Positions 26,276 through 34,398 of a DNA stretch of 64,000 nt are shown one piece after another (within the stretch, counting starts at the first letter, position 1; every line of letters starts with the position of its first letter). The DNA is from JALZOC01 sp035758845 (GTDB lineage: Bacteria; Acidobacteriota; Vicinamibacteria; Vicinamibacterales; 2-12-FULL-66-21). The stretch is from the NCBI GenBank assembly GCA_035758845.1, contig DASTVZ010000169.1, positions 11,221 through 75,220 of the forward strand. The letters are read 5' to 3'. The translations under genes were made by a program, and so were the position numbers. The notes under the pieces are model-generated. The model made no database searches. It was given only the letters and a program-made list of their open reading frames with translations, and was not told the DNA's origin.

Positions 26276-27796
26276 TCAGAACAGCGCACGCCAGGTAAAA
26301 AATAGTGCGGCGCACAAACCCTGGCCGATCGCGAATGCCGCGGCCCACCCGGTCACCGCGCGCGGTGGGATGACCGCAGCGAATGCGAAAAACAGTGGAA
26401 AGAGCGTCGATGTCATGCGGCCCATCGATAAGAAACCGCCTGTGATGAGCGGCGGCAACAGATTGATCAGGACCAGGACACCCCAGGCGAGCCCAACCTT
26501 TCGAAAAACGGGATAGATCATGACCAGCGCGAAGAGCACACCCAGAGCGTTGATGGAGTTGTACGGGTTGTTCTGGATGAACTGTAACCACGAGAGGTCC
26601 CCGACGTTGCTAAAAAACGTCACAATGGGAAGACCTTCGTACGATCGCCCCCACGCTTCCTGGATGTGCGCCCACGCGAACCACACTCCAGTGATGCGAT
26701 ACAGGTACAGAGTAAAGAGGAGCATCCCGACGCCCGGCATCCCGGCAACCACAAGTCGTACGAAGACATCGAAAGGTCGGTCTGCATTTTTTGTTGCGCT
26801 TGGGGCCCGACCCCCAAGCGCTCTCGCTCGGCGGCTTCGCGCCTCGCTCGGGCCGCTGGCGCTTTCCCCTATGCCTTTTCCCTTTTGCCTTTGAAGAGCG
26901 AGCAGAGCGAGCGGAATGGCGAGGAAGCAGCCGTTCGGGCGTGTCAGGCCCACCAGAATTCCCCAGGCGGAGGCCGCAACCCACTCGCGGCGAAGGAAGT
27001 GATAGCACGCACCCGTTGACGCGAGCAGGAACAACGACTCGGTATAGGGAGCGTTGAAATACGCGGCAAATGGATAAGCCGCGAGCAGCAACGCGGCGGC
27101 TGGAGCGCGTTCGGGACCGATGAGATCGGTTGCGAGCCGCGACGTGTAGAGCAGCGCCCAGAAGAACGCCACGAGAGAAATCGCCACGCCGCCCCAAAGC
27201 GCGCGGAGCATCCGGCGCTCGCGCGACGGACCTTCCTCGTACATGCCGAGCACAGCCCCGACGGGTCGCATCAACAGCGGAAGCGCGGGAAAGAACGCGA
27301 TGTTGCGTTGCCGTTGAAAGGTGTGATCCCAGTAATAGCCGTCGAGCGCAATGCCTCCATACCATCCGGCATCGAATCGCGCCGGCAAATTGTCCAATGG
27401 CTCGCGCGACAGGATGAACCCCGGGCTTGACGAAATGCCAATCGTGATGACCGCGGCAAACGCCACAACAAAGACGGCCGGTCGGGTCATGAGAAATGCG
27501 CGCAGCGCGGTAGCAAGATGCGGTCGTTCGAGAATCGCGGCCTGTAGATCGGCGAGACGGGCCATGGCACTCGGGCGCGGCCACATGAGATGCCGCACGA
27601 CCTGCACGCAGACGGCGACGTAAAGGACGACCATCGGCGACAAAAAATCCCGAAGGCCGTTAAACAGGCTCACCGGCCGTGCGATCAGCGACCACCACAC
27701 CCAGACGCTGAGCAATACGAGCGTCAGTGCGTCAGCCGCTTGCGCGGCGGCAGAGAGGGACGGTTTCAATCGTGTCTGGTCTGAAGCGGCAGCCAT
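26276..27796 (-). CDS. PIG-V-like membrane mannosyltransferase with in-frame repeat insertion
   Basis: 506 residues with about ten membrane segments. Motifs of the PIG-V/GT76-like family are present: RFDAGWYGGIALDGYYW after the first loop, NIAFFPALPLLMR, FNAPYTESLFLL and GLTRPNGC. The likely donor is a polyprenyl-phosphate sugar and the active site faces the periplasm. Residues about 302-338 (QRQKGKGIGESASG through SATKNADR) are unlike the rest: low-complexity, charged, and encoded by a purine tract plus a copy of the window's structured repeat. The reading frame stays open through it. Confidence 0.8.
   Translation of the reverse strand: MAAASDQTRLKPSLSAAAQAADALTLVLLSVWVWWSLIARPVSLFNGLRDFLSPMVVLYVAVCVQVVRHLMWPRPSAMARLADLQAAILERPHLATALRAFLMTRPAVFVVAFAAVITIGISSSPGFILSREPLDNLPARFDAGWYGGIALDGYYWDHTFQRQRNIAFFPALPLLMRPVGAVLGMYEEGPSRERRMLRALWGGVAISLVAFFWALLYTSRLATDLIGPERAPAAALLLAAYPFAAYFNAPYTESLFLLASTGACYHFLRREWVAASAWGILVGLTRPNGCFLAIPLALLALQRQKGKGIGESASGPSEARSRRARALGGRAPSATKNADRPFDVFVRLVVAGMPGVGMLLFTLYLYRITGVWFAWAHIQEAWGRSYEGLPIVTFFSNVGDLSWLQFIQNNPYNSINALGVLFALVMIYPVFRKVGLAWGVLVLINLLPPLITGGFLSMGRMTSTLFPLFFAFAAVIPPRAVTGWAAAFAIGQGLCAALFFTWRALF
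26781..26863 (-). repeat. Structured REP-like repeat, copy 2 (short form), inside a gene
   Basis: On the minus strand it reads GCGCCAGCGGCCCGAGCGAG, short centre GCGAAGC, the GCGCTTGGGG/CCCCAAGCGC stem and the tail ATGCAGAC. It lies wholly inside the mannosyltransferase frame in the sense direction and is preceded by an AAAAGGG-type purine tract (26864-26892). Confidence 0.85.
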
Positions 27797-27822
27797 GAAA
27801 TGGACGTGAGATTATGGCTGGA

Positions 27823-27930
27823 TATCGGGATCCGTTGTCCGGGATCCGCGATCCGCAGCGCCGCACAATCGGTAGATCCAACTCATTTCGGATCCGGATC
27901 CCGGATCCCGAACCCCGGATCCCGGCTGAT
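27823..27930. repeat. GGATCC-type word array between two membrane-protein genes
   Basis: Many copies of GGGATCC/GGATCCC with single-base drift (GGATCCGCGATCCG, GGATCCGGATCCCGGATCCC). The self-complementary word makes the block able to fold either way. It extends into the 3' end of the gene ending at 27883 and encodes that protein's last residues (RDPGFGIRDPDPK). Confidence 0.65.
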
Positions 27931-29547
27931 TTCGTACAACGTGGACGGCGCCCCATACCACTCTGCCCGCGCGAGTCGCCGGACGCCCGCGGTCGCGTCG
28001 AGACGCGTCATCGTCGACAAGCACACGTCTGGCTCCCACAGCCGGCAATGCAAGCCAATATGTGTGACGCCCGCCTGTTCCAGATACTTCAACGCCGGTA
28101 CGGCGGGAAATGTCGAGACGCCTTGTAGCAGTGAGCCGTAGGACGCTGGAATGAACCCACTGTATCCATTCACCATCGGCCGCCAGTGCCAGATCGAAAA
28201 GTACATGTATGGCAGGTTCTCACCGAATCGATCCGCGGGTGAGTGAACGGGGAACTCGAACAGCACAGCGCCGCGTGCCGGGAGCGCGGCATAAATGCTC
28301 GGCGGCGACTGCCACACTGGCAGCCGATCGGAATGTGGCCACGCGTCGGCGACGATCACGACGGTCAATGCAGTCACCGCAACAGCTCGCGCGCTCGCGC
28401 TGTGTAACAGCGCCAGGAGCCGCGCTGCCCCACTCCCGGCAAGCATCGCGAGCGTGAGCACGACGAGAATCGCAAAGCGCGCCGGCGCCCGAACGGAACG
28501 CAGCGGCGGGAACAAACGATAGAACACGCGATACAGGACGCCGTTCAGCCCAAGCGATCCGTCGAACGCAACGACTCCCGCAGCGATGACCGCGGTGCGC
28601 CAGGCGGTCAGCGGTGGCCACGCGCCGGCCACCGCAAGCCCCATCGTTGCCGCACCGGGGAAGAGTGCGCGCTCAGCGTGAATCGGACGAGGAAGCACGG
28701 CGCGATAGACAGCGTTGTGACTACCCGTCCGCGCGTAATCGGCAGGGACCGCGCTGAACGCCGTAATCGCTTCGCGCGGCCGATCGCCCCGCTCCGGCGC
28801 CGACCTTACATATACGAGGACGAGCGGCGAAACCAGCAATGCCGCAACACACAGGGCGGCGATGAGTTGCCACAACCGGCGATTGCGAACGTTATGTCGC
28901 GCGATTAACACCGCGCCAAAGACGGTGACATACATCGTCAGAAACAAACCGTAGTACATCGACGAGTACCACTGGGCGGCGAGAATCAAGGCCAGCGTCA
29001 CCGATCGCCACGGTCTAAAGACCATGCCACCGTCGGCTTCACTCACCATCCGATATGTTGTGAGCAACGCAAGCGGCATCCACATCGTCATCTGCAATTC
29101 GAGATGACTGAGATGGTTCATCCGGAACGGAGCAATCGTGAACGCCATGGCTGCGATCCAGGCTCCGGGCGCACCTACCCCCAAAGCTCGCGCCAGCAGG
29201 TAGACCGCGGCGCCCGACAGGATGAACGCGGCAAGCAGCGTGACGTTGTAGGCGACGACCGGGTGCAACCACGCCAGCGGTGCTGACGCCAGCGCCGGCA
29301 GAATCATCGAGTCGGAGTAGGTCAGCGTTGCCGGCAGCGGATAAAAGATATTGGCATCGAACAGGTGACGTGGATCGGCGGCCAGCTGATGGCGCACCCA
29401 CGCCATGCGCCACATGGAGAACAACGGATCGCCGCGATCGGGGACGGCGTAGAGATCGGAGGTCTGCTGTCCGAGGGCGGTCAGCGTAACCACAGTCAGC
29501 GCGGCGAACGCCCACAGAAATTCGCGAATACCGATCGGGCGCAACAC
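27883..29547 (-). CDS. Polytopic membrane protein, glycosyltransferase-C-like
   Basis: 554 residues from a GTG start. About ten membrane segments precede a soluble C-terminal part of about 150 residues. An early lumenal loop carries DRGDPLFSMWRMAWVRHQL, and the DP/W pattern after the first membrane helix is usual for GT-C fold enzymes. No precise family can be named. Neighbouring mannosyltransferase and ICMT-like genes suggest envelope glycan or lipid work. The C-terminal tail RDPGFGIRDPDPK is encoded by the GGATCC array, so the ancestral protein probably ended near EIS. Confidence 0.65.
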   Translation of the reverse strand: MLRPIGIREFLWAFAALTVVTLTALGQQTSDLYAVPDRGDPLFSMWRMAWVRHQLAADPRHLFDANIFYPLPATLTYSDSMILPALASAPLAWLHPVVAYNVTLLAAFILSGAAVYLLARALGVGAPGAWIAAMAFTIAPFRMNHLSHLELQMTMWMPLALLTTYRMVSEADGGMVFRPWRSVTLALILAAQWYSSMYYGLFLTMYVTVFGAVLIARHNVRNRRLWQLIAALCVAALLVSPLVLVYVRSAPERGDRPREAITAFSAVPADYARTGSHNAVYRAVLPRPIHAERALFPGAATMGLAVAGAWPPLTAWRTAVIAAGVVAFDGSLGLNGVLYRVFYRLFPPLRSVRAPARFAILVVLTLAMLAGSGAARLLALLHSASARAVAVTALTVVIVADAWPHSDRLPVWQSPPSIYAALPARGAVLFEFPVHSPADRFGENLPYMYFSIWHWRPMVNGYSGFIPASYGSLLQGVSTFPAVPALKYLEQAGVTHIGLHCRLWEPDVCLSTMTRLDATAGVRRLARAEWYGAPSTLYEISRDPGFGIRDPDPK

Positions 29548-29556
29548 GTTCCGCGA

Positions 29557-29562
29557 ATTCTA
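29557..29562 (-). promoter_or_regulatory. Candidate -10 box (TAGAAT)
   Basis: TAGAAT on the minus strand ends nine bases before the GTG at 29547. No -35 seen. Same near-leaderless layout as elsewhere in the window. Confidence 0.35.
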
Positions 29563-30072
29563 GTGTGAACCGGCCCTCTCGAGCGCACGCTCTTCTACTC
29601 GGATGCGGACGACCATGAGCGCAGCGAACAGCACAACTGACAAGGGACCTGAAATCGTCGCGCGAGCGGCGAGCGCGAGGCCGACGAGCTCGCCGACGAC
29701 GCCAAGGTAGTTCGGGTGCCGCATATAGCGGTACGGTCCGTGCGTGATCAGAGACGACGATGGCGGGACAAGCACTCGAAACGTCCAGCGTGATCCAAGA
29801 GTCGCGATTGCCCAGTACTTAATCGCCTTGCCGAGCACGAACACGCTGATGCCGAGCGCGAAGATGTCGTTCACGTCGGCACGGCGTATCACGGCTTCAA
29901 CCGTCATGCTCAAGAACGTGGCGGGATAGACGATTTGCATCCAGGGATAGACGTCATCGGCCGGCTCGATTGCACCGGCGGCTCGAAGCGCGCGTTCGTG
30001 CCGCGACGCGAGGCGCGCCTCGAAGGCCATGGGGAGGAACGCGAGCACGAAAACAACGACAGGGACGATCAC
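29560..30072 (-). CDS. Isoprenylcysteine carboxyl methyltransferase-like membrane protein
   Basis: 170 residues with about four hydrophobic segments. The C-terminal catalytic signature HGPYRYMRHPNYLGVVGE (about 110-127) binds S-adenosylmethionine in the ICMT/PEMT group, and the closing Glu in RVRIRVEERAL is also usual. Bacterial members methylate lipid or polyketide carboxyl/hydroxyl groups rather than prenylated proteins. Its start overlaps the stop of the FAD reductase by four bases, tying it to that pathway. Confidence 0.8.
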   Translation of the reverse strand: MIVPVVVFVLAFLPMAFEARLASRHERALRAAGAIEPADDVYPWMQIVYPATFLSMTVEAVIRRADVNDIFALGISVFVLGKAIKYWAIATLGSRWTFRVLVPPSSSLITHGPYRYMRHPNYLGVVGELVGLALAARATISGPLSVVLFAALMVVRIRVEERALERAGSH

Positions 30073-31199
30073 GCCGCGTGCACGTCACCCGCGTATCGGA
30101 TGGCTTCCTGTAACAGCCGCGGAATCATGGAGACGCCGTATTCGGCAGCCCGAACCACGGCCGGATAGGTCACGATCCACCGCATCGTCCGATTGAACCG
30201 CCACTTGGCTGCAAACTCGCGGCGGCGCGATGCCAGAAGACGAACGTGCGCGGCGTCACATCCGTGCTCGAGCGCATTCAGCGCCTCGCGAGCGGCGAGT
30301 TCGGCGCCGCGAATCGCGAAGCGCAGACCATCGCCTGTGATCGGATCAACGAACCCGGCAGCGTCGCCAGCGAGAAGCAGACCCCGCGCGCCGGCTGCGG
30401 TCGCATCGACCGCGAGAGGACCGAGACAGATTGGTGCCGTCACCATTCGCGCGTCGGCAAATCTCTCCCTCAATTGCGCATCCCTGGTGAGGGCCGTCAC
30501 CAGGATGTCGCCTGGATGGCGGCCGCCAAGATTCGGCGTTACCACACACGCGTTTGTGATTCCTTTGCCCAGCGCTGCCACACCCATGTAGTGCGTCCGT
30601 CGAACATGCATCTCGCCAAACTGCGTCAGGCCTGTGACGTTTTCGAAGTACGCGCCAATCGCCCACCGTCTTGGCCATGGTGCAGCCCGTGACAGTCCGA
30701 GCGCCCGCGCGACACGCGAATATCGACCGTCCGCGGCGATTACCATGCGCGCGGGGATTCTCAACGACTTTCCCTGCCGTCCAGTGATTTTCAAGCCGGT
30801 GACGGTTGGTTGATCGGCGGACGCATCGACGATCGGTCCTTGGACGAGAACGCCCTGTTCGATTCGAGCGCCCGCACCCGCGGCGGCCATCATCAACGCC
30901 GCGTCGAAATCGCTGCGCGAGATCGCGCGGCCGCTGACACCCTCGTACTTTCCAACGACGCGAACCCCATCGTCTCCAGTGACGATCATGCCGGCGAGCG
31001 GGATCGACGCTCCTGCCGCGCAACCGAGGCCAAGTCGCTGCAGCACCGCCAAGGCACCCGGATTCAGCGTATCGCCACACAGCTTGGGGCGCGGGAACCG
31101 CGCACGGTCGAGCACCAGAACGCGCGCGCCCGCTCGCGCAAGTACCGTTGCCGCAATTGACCCCGCTGGCCCCGCACCGGCAATGAGGACGTCGATCAC
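30069..31199 (-). CDS. Geranylgeranyl-reductase-family FAD oxidoreductase
   Basis: 376 residues from a GTG start. GAGPAGSIAATVLARAG (residues 7-23) is the ADP-binding Rossmann motif, PKLCGDTL the family Cys-Gly motif, and GDAAGFVDPITGDGL (about 273-287) the second FAD-binding motif. These enzymes saturate prenyl chains or act as tailoring oxidases. It sits between a FabF-type ketosynthase and an ICMT-like methyltransferase on one strand, so a small lipid or polyketide tailoring role is likely; the substrate is not visible. Confidence 0.85.
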   Translation of the reverse strand: MIDVLIAGAGPAGSIAATVLARAGARVLVLDRARFPRPKLCGDTLNPGALAVLQRLGLGCAAGASIPLAGMIVTGDDGVRVVGKYEGVSGRAISRSDFDAALMMAAAGAGARIEQGVLVQGPIVDASADQPTVTGLKITGRQGKSLRIPARMVIAADGRYSRVARALGLSRAAPWPRRWAIGAYFENVTGLTQFGEMHVRRTHYMGVAALGKGITNACVVTPNLGGRHPGDILVTALTRDAQLRERFADARMVTAPICLGPLAVDATAAGARGLLLAGDAAGFVDPITGDGLRFAIRGAELAAREALNALEHGCDAAHVRLLASRRREFAAKWRFNRTMRWIVTYPAVVRAAEYGVSMIPRLLQEAIRYAGDVHAA

Positions 31200-31220
31200 A
31201 ACTTAGTCACCGTGGACCAT

Positions 31221-31323
31221 GTCTGCCTTATTCAGTGCGCTTGGGGCCCCACCCCCAAGCGCTCTCGCTCGGCGGCGCGCTACGCGCGCTTCCCTCCGGC
31301 GCCTCGCTCGGGCCGCAGGCGCT
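31221..31323 (-). repeat. Structured REP-like repeat, copy 3 (long form)
   Basis: On the minus strand: GCGCCTGCGGCCCGAGCGAG, central stem around GCGTAGC, the GCGCTTGGGG/CCCCAAGCGC hairpin and tail AAGGCAGACA. It fills the gap between the ketosynthase stop (whose last stop-codon base abuts it) and the reductase start, in the direction of transcription. Confidence 0.85.
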
Positions 31324-32603
31324 TAGGCCCTTCCAAGAACAATCGCGCTGTTTTTCGAGCCAAAACCCAGACAGTTGCACAACGCCGCCTGCGCTTCCGC
31401 CTGTCGCCCTCGATTCGGAATGAAGTCCAGATCGCAGTCCGGATCGGGATGCGTGTGGTTGATTGTTGGCGGTAGAAAATTGTCATGCAGCGCCAAAGCG
31501 GCCGTCACGATCCCTGCCGCACCGCTGGCGCCCTGAGGATGGCCAATCATTGATTTCGTCGACGAACCAGGAACGCGATCCGCGAGCGGACCGAAGAGCC
31601 GCCTAACGCAGCGAGACTCCACGCTGTCGTTCAGCACTGTCGACGTACCGTGGAAGTTCACGTACCCGATTTCTTCCATCGCGCGTCCGGATCGCCCGAT
31701 CGCGGTGCGCATGGCGCGGATGATCTGTTCGCCGTCGGGATCCATTTGGACGCGATGATAGGCATCGCACGTTGATCCGTAGCCCTCGACGATCGCGTAC
31801 ACGTGCGCGCCGCGTGCGCGCGCTCGATCTTCACGCTCGAGTACGACCATCCACGCGCCTTCGCCGAGAACGAAGCCATCGCGGGCGCGATCGAACGGAC
31901 GTGACGCTTCCGACGGTCGATCGTTGTGCGCAGTAGACACGGCGCGCATCTTGGAAAACCCGAAGATCATCCCGGGCGTCACGCACGCGTCTGCGCCGCC
32001 AGACAGAATGACCTCCGCATCACCCGCGCGAATCAGAGACGTTGCATACGAGATCGCATCGGTCGAACTGGTACATCCGGTGGACACGACGTGGCTGATC
32101 CCGTGCAGCTCGAGCGCAATCGAAATTTCGCTCGAGATCATGCCGACGATCGAAACCGGAATGGCATAGGGTGTGACGCGCTTCCCGTCAGTGAAAAACT
32201 CATAAAACTGGCGCTCGGCGACGTCGATGCCACCAGCGCCGCTTCCGACAAGCACGCCGGCGCCAGGCTCGTTCAGCCGCAATCCAGCATCTGCCCAGGC
32301 TTCGGTAGCGGCGATGACGGCGATGAGCGATGCACGCGAGTACCGACGAGGATCTGCGCGGCTCGTTCGCTCCGCCTGGTCCTCCGGAGCCCGCCCTTCA
32401 ATGGCCGGCGCATCATGGATCGTGACCGCAGGAACCGGTGCCGCGACGGTGCAAGGAAAGGACGACGCGTCGAAGTCGACGATGGGACGGGTCGCGCTGC
32501 AGCCGCGGCGGACGTGACGCCAGAAGCAATCCCGTCCGACGCCGAACGGCGACACAACCCCGATTCCGGTAATGGCCACGCGCGGAATCGTCGAGGCAGA
32601 CAT
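31323..32603 (-). CDS. Beta-ketoacyl-ACP synthase (FabF type)
   Basis: 426 residues, a KAS II-like condensing enzyme. The catalytic triad is complete: Cys in VSTGCTSSTDAI, His in NFHGTSTVLND and His in MIGHPQGASGA, with Lys in STKSMIGH. It extends an acyl chain by two carbons using malonyl-ACP. No acyl carrier protein, dehydratase or other fatty-acid gene is adjacent, so it probably works in a specialised lipid pathway with the reductase and ICMT-like genes downstream. Residues about 60-85 carry an extra polar loop. Confidence 0.9.
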   Translation of the reverse strand: MSASTIPRVAITGIGVVSPFGVGRDCFWRHVRRGCSATRPIVDFDASSFPCTVAAPVPAVTIHDAPAIEGRAPEDQAERTSRADPRRYSRASLIAVIAATEAWADAGLRLNEPGAGVLVGSGAGGIDVAERQFYEFFTDGKRVTPYAIPVSIVGMISSEISIALELHGISHVVSTGCTSSTDAISYATSLIRAGDAEVILSGGADACVTPGMIFGFSKMRAVSTAHNDRPSEASRPFDRARDGFVLGEGAWMVVLEREDRARARGAHVYAIVEGYGSTCDAYHRVQMDPDGEQIIRAMRTAIGRSGRAMEEIGYVNFHGTSTVLNDSVESRCVRRLFGPLADRVPGSSTKSMIGHPQGASGAAGIVTAALALHDNFLPPTINHTHPDPDCDLDFIPNRGRQAEAQAALCNCLGFGSKNSAIVLGRA

Positions 32604-32667
32604 CTGTCTATCTATCTATAATACCGGCGCATTTACGTAGTTCGCTCGATGTGCACAGAAAATGAAA

Positions 32668-32712
32668 GTCAGCCAACGCCCTTTTCCCTTTTTCCTTTTC
32701 CCTTTTCCCTTG
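32668..32712. repeat. Pyrimidine tract (CCCTTTT words)
   Basis: Tandem variants of CCCTTTTCC in the 225-base divergent gap between the ketosynthase and M28 genes. Similar tracts occur at 61203-61236 and, as purines on the coding strand, beside the repeat inside the mannosyltransferase. Confidence 0.5.
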
Positions 32713-32809
32713 TATGAGCCATATGCATACCGCGTACGCGGACGACACATTACCTCACAACCCCGCATTTCCCCGACGAACCCGGTTCGCCTGCGGCGTC
32801 TCCGTAAGG

Positions 32810-32815
32810 TACACT
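32810..32815 (+). promoter_or_regulatory. Candidate -10 box (TACACT) for the M28 gene
   Basis: TACACT ends 13 bases before the ATG at 32829. No clear -35 and no ribosome site follow. Confidence 0.35.
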
Positions 32816-32828
32816 TTGAGATCTGTCG

Positions 32829-34388
32829 ATGTTGTCGCGATACGTTACCGTCCTGCTTGTGTGGCTCGTCGGGGCTGTCGTCGCGCCAGCTCCGTCCAGC
32901 CCACTCCCCGCTGCCATCGATCAGGCGATTCAGCAAGTCACCGTAGCCGAGCTTCGCGAACACATCTCGGTTCTTGCAAGCGATCGGCTTGCCGGACGTG
33001 GACTGGGCCACGAGGGTAACAAGGAGGCGGAGACGTATATTGCCGGCGTGTTGCGCGACGCAAAGGTGCTCCAGGCTGCCCCCGACTATCTGCAGAGGGT
33101 CGACGTGTACTCCCCGCGTCTTGGACCAGCGGCAAGCCTGACGATTTCCGACAGCGACCGACCCATCGTCGAGCTTAAGGTCGGGCCGGAGTTTCTTCCG
33201 CAGCCGGAGTCGAGCGATCGTGTCGGCAACGGGCCACTGCTCTTCGTGCAGCATGGCGTTTCCGCTGCGTCGCTCGGACATGATGATTACGCGAACATCG
33301 ATGCGAAAGGGGCCGTCGTGCTGGCCCTCGACGGCGCGCCGGATGCGCTGTTGCGATCGACGCAAGTCTCGACGGAGGACAAAGCCGACTTCGCGGCGAT
33401 CGATCGCAAGGTCGATGATGCCAGAGCGCACGGCGCAGCCGGGTTGATCGTGATCCGGAGCTACGTCGGGGATGCCGAGGGCGTGTGGCCATCTCGCCCG
33501 TCCGTGCGATCGGCCAGCTACCGCCTGTATGGCCCAATGCGCGAGAAGCCGCTTGCCGTCGCCGTGATGTCTGAGCACGCTGCCAAGCCCGTCAGGGCTG
33601 CGCTCGAGCAGCGGACGGCGCTGATCGCCAGGTTGAATCCTGATGTGATCGCGCAGCCGATTGCCATGGACAACCTGCTTGGAATGGTCGAGGGGGGAAG
33701 CAAGGCCGCCGAGATCGTTGTCGTCGGGGCGCATCTGGATCATGACGGCATCGACGAGGCAGGGCGCATCTACAACGGCGCCGACGACAACGCGTCAGGA
33801 ACAGCGGCCGTACTCGCAATGGCGTCGGCGTTCACCCGCGCCAGCGCCAGGGGCGCGCGACCTGCCCGAGCGGTGGTGTTCGCGCTGTGGAACGGTGAAG
33901 AGAAAGGATCGCTCGGCGCTGAGTACTTCGTGGGGCATCCGCAGCCGGCGCGAAGGATCGTCGCCAACATCAATCTCGACATGGTTGGACGCGACGAAGA
34001 CATTCCCGATCCCGGCGATCCGCGATATCGTGGCTTCGCAAAAACGCAGGCATCCGACAACACCAACGTCGTGCATCTTCTCGGCTACACGTATGCGCCC
34101 GATCTCGCGCGCGCAGCCGATGCCGCCAACGAAACAATCCATCTCACAGTCAAGCAGGACTACGATCGCGATTCGCAGAACCTCGTTCGGCGATCCGACA
34201 ACTGGCCGTTTCTGCAGCACGGCATTCCCGCAGTGTTTTTGACCACCGGCCTTCACCCCGACTACCACACGCCTGACGACGACACCGGGCGGATTGATTT
34301 CGCCAAGCTCGAACGGATTACGGAACTGGCCGCCCGCCTCGCCTGGCTGGCTGCCGAAGGCGACGCGCCGCGATTCCGTGCTCAGTGA
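32829..34388 (+). CDS. Secreted M28 aminopeptidase with PA domain
   Basis: 519 residues with a signal peptide (MLSRYVTVLLVWLVGAVVA). A protease-associated domain occupies about 120-260. The M28 metal site follows: GAHLDHDG (about 302-309), YNGADDNASG (about 317-326), WNGEEKGSLGAEYF, NLDMVGR and LHPDYHTPDDD (His ligand near 483). Likely removes N-terminal residues from peptides outside the cytoplasm. It ends ten bases before lon but has its own likely promoter. Confidence 0.92.
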   Translation: MLSRYVTVLLVWLVGAVVAPAPSSPLPAAIDQAIQQVTVAELREHISVLASDRLAGRGLGHEGNKEAETYIAGVLRDAKVLQAAPDYLQRVDVYSPRLGPAASLTISDSDRPIVELKVGPEFLPQPESSDRVGNGPLLFVQHGVSAASLGHDDYANIDAKGAVVLALDGAPDALLRSTQVSTEDKADFAAIDRKVDDARAHGAAGLIVIRSYVGDAEGVWPSRPSVRSASYRLYGPMREKPLAVAVMSEHAAKPVRAALEQRTALIARLNPDVIAQPIAMDNLLGMVEGGSKAAEIVVVGAHLDHDGIDEAGRIYNGADDNASGTAAVLAMASAFTRASARGARPARAVVFALWNGEEKGSLGAEYFVGHPQPARRIVANINLDMVGRDEDIPDPGDPRYRGFAKTQASDNTNVVHLLGYTYAPDLARAADAANETIHLTVKQDYDRDSQNLVRRSDNWPFLQHGIPAVFLTTGLHPDYHTPDDDTGRIDFAKLERITELAARLAWLAAEGDAPRFRAQ

Positions 34389-34398
34389 TTGACTACAC

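Noticed and set aside
32616..33743. Open frame of 375 codons on the minus strand, antisense to the M28 gene
   Set aside because: No protein family, Arg/His-rich composition, and it overlaps a clear secreted peptidase; typical shadow frame in high-GC DNA.
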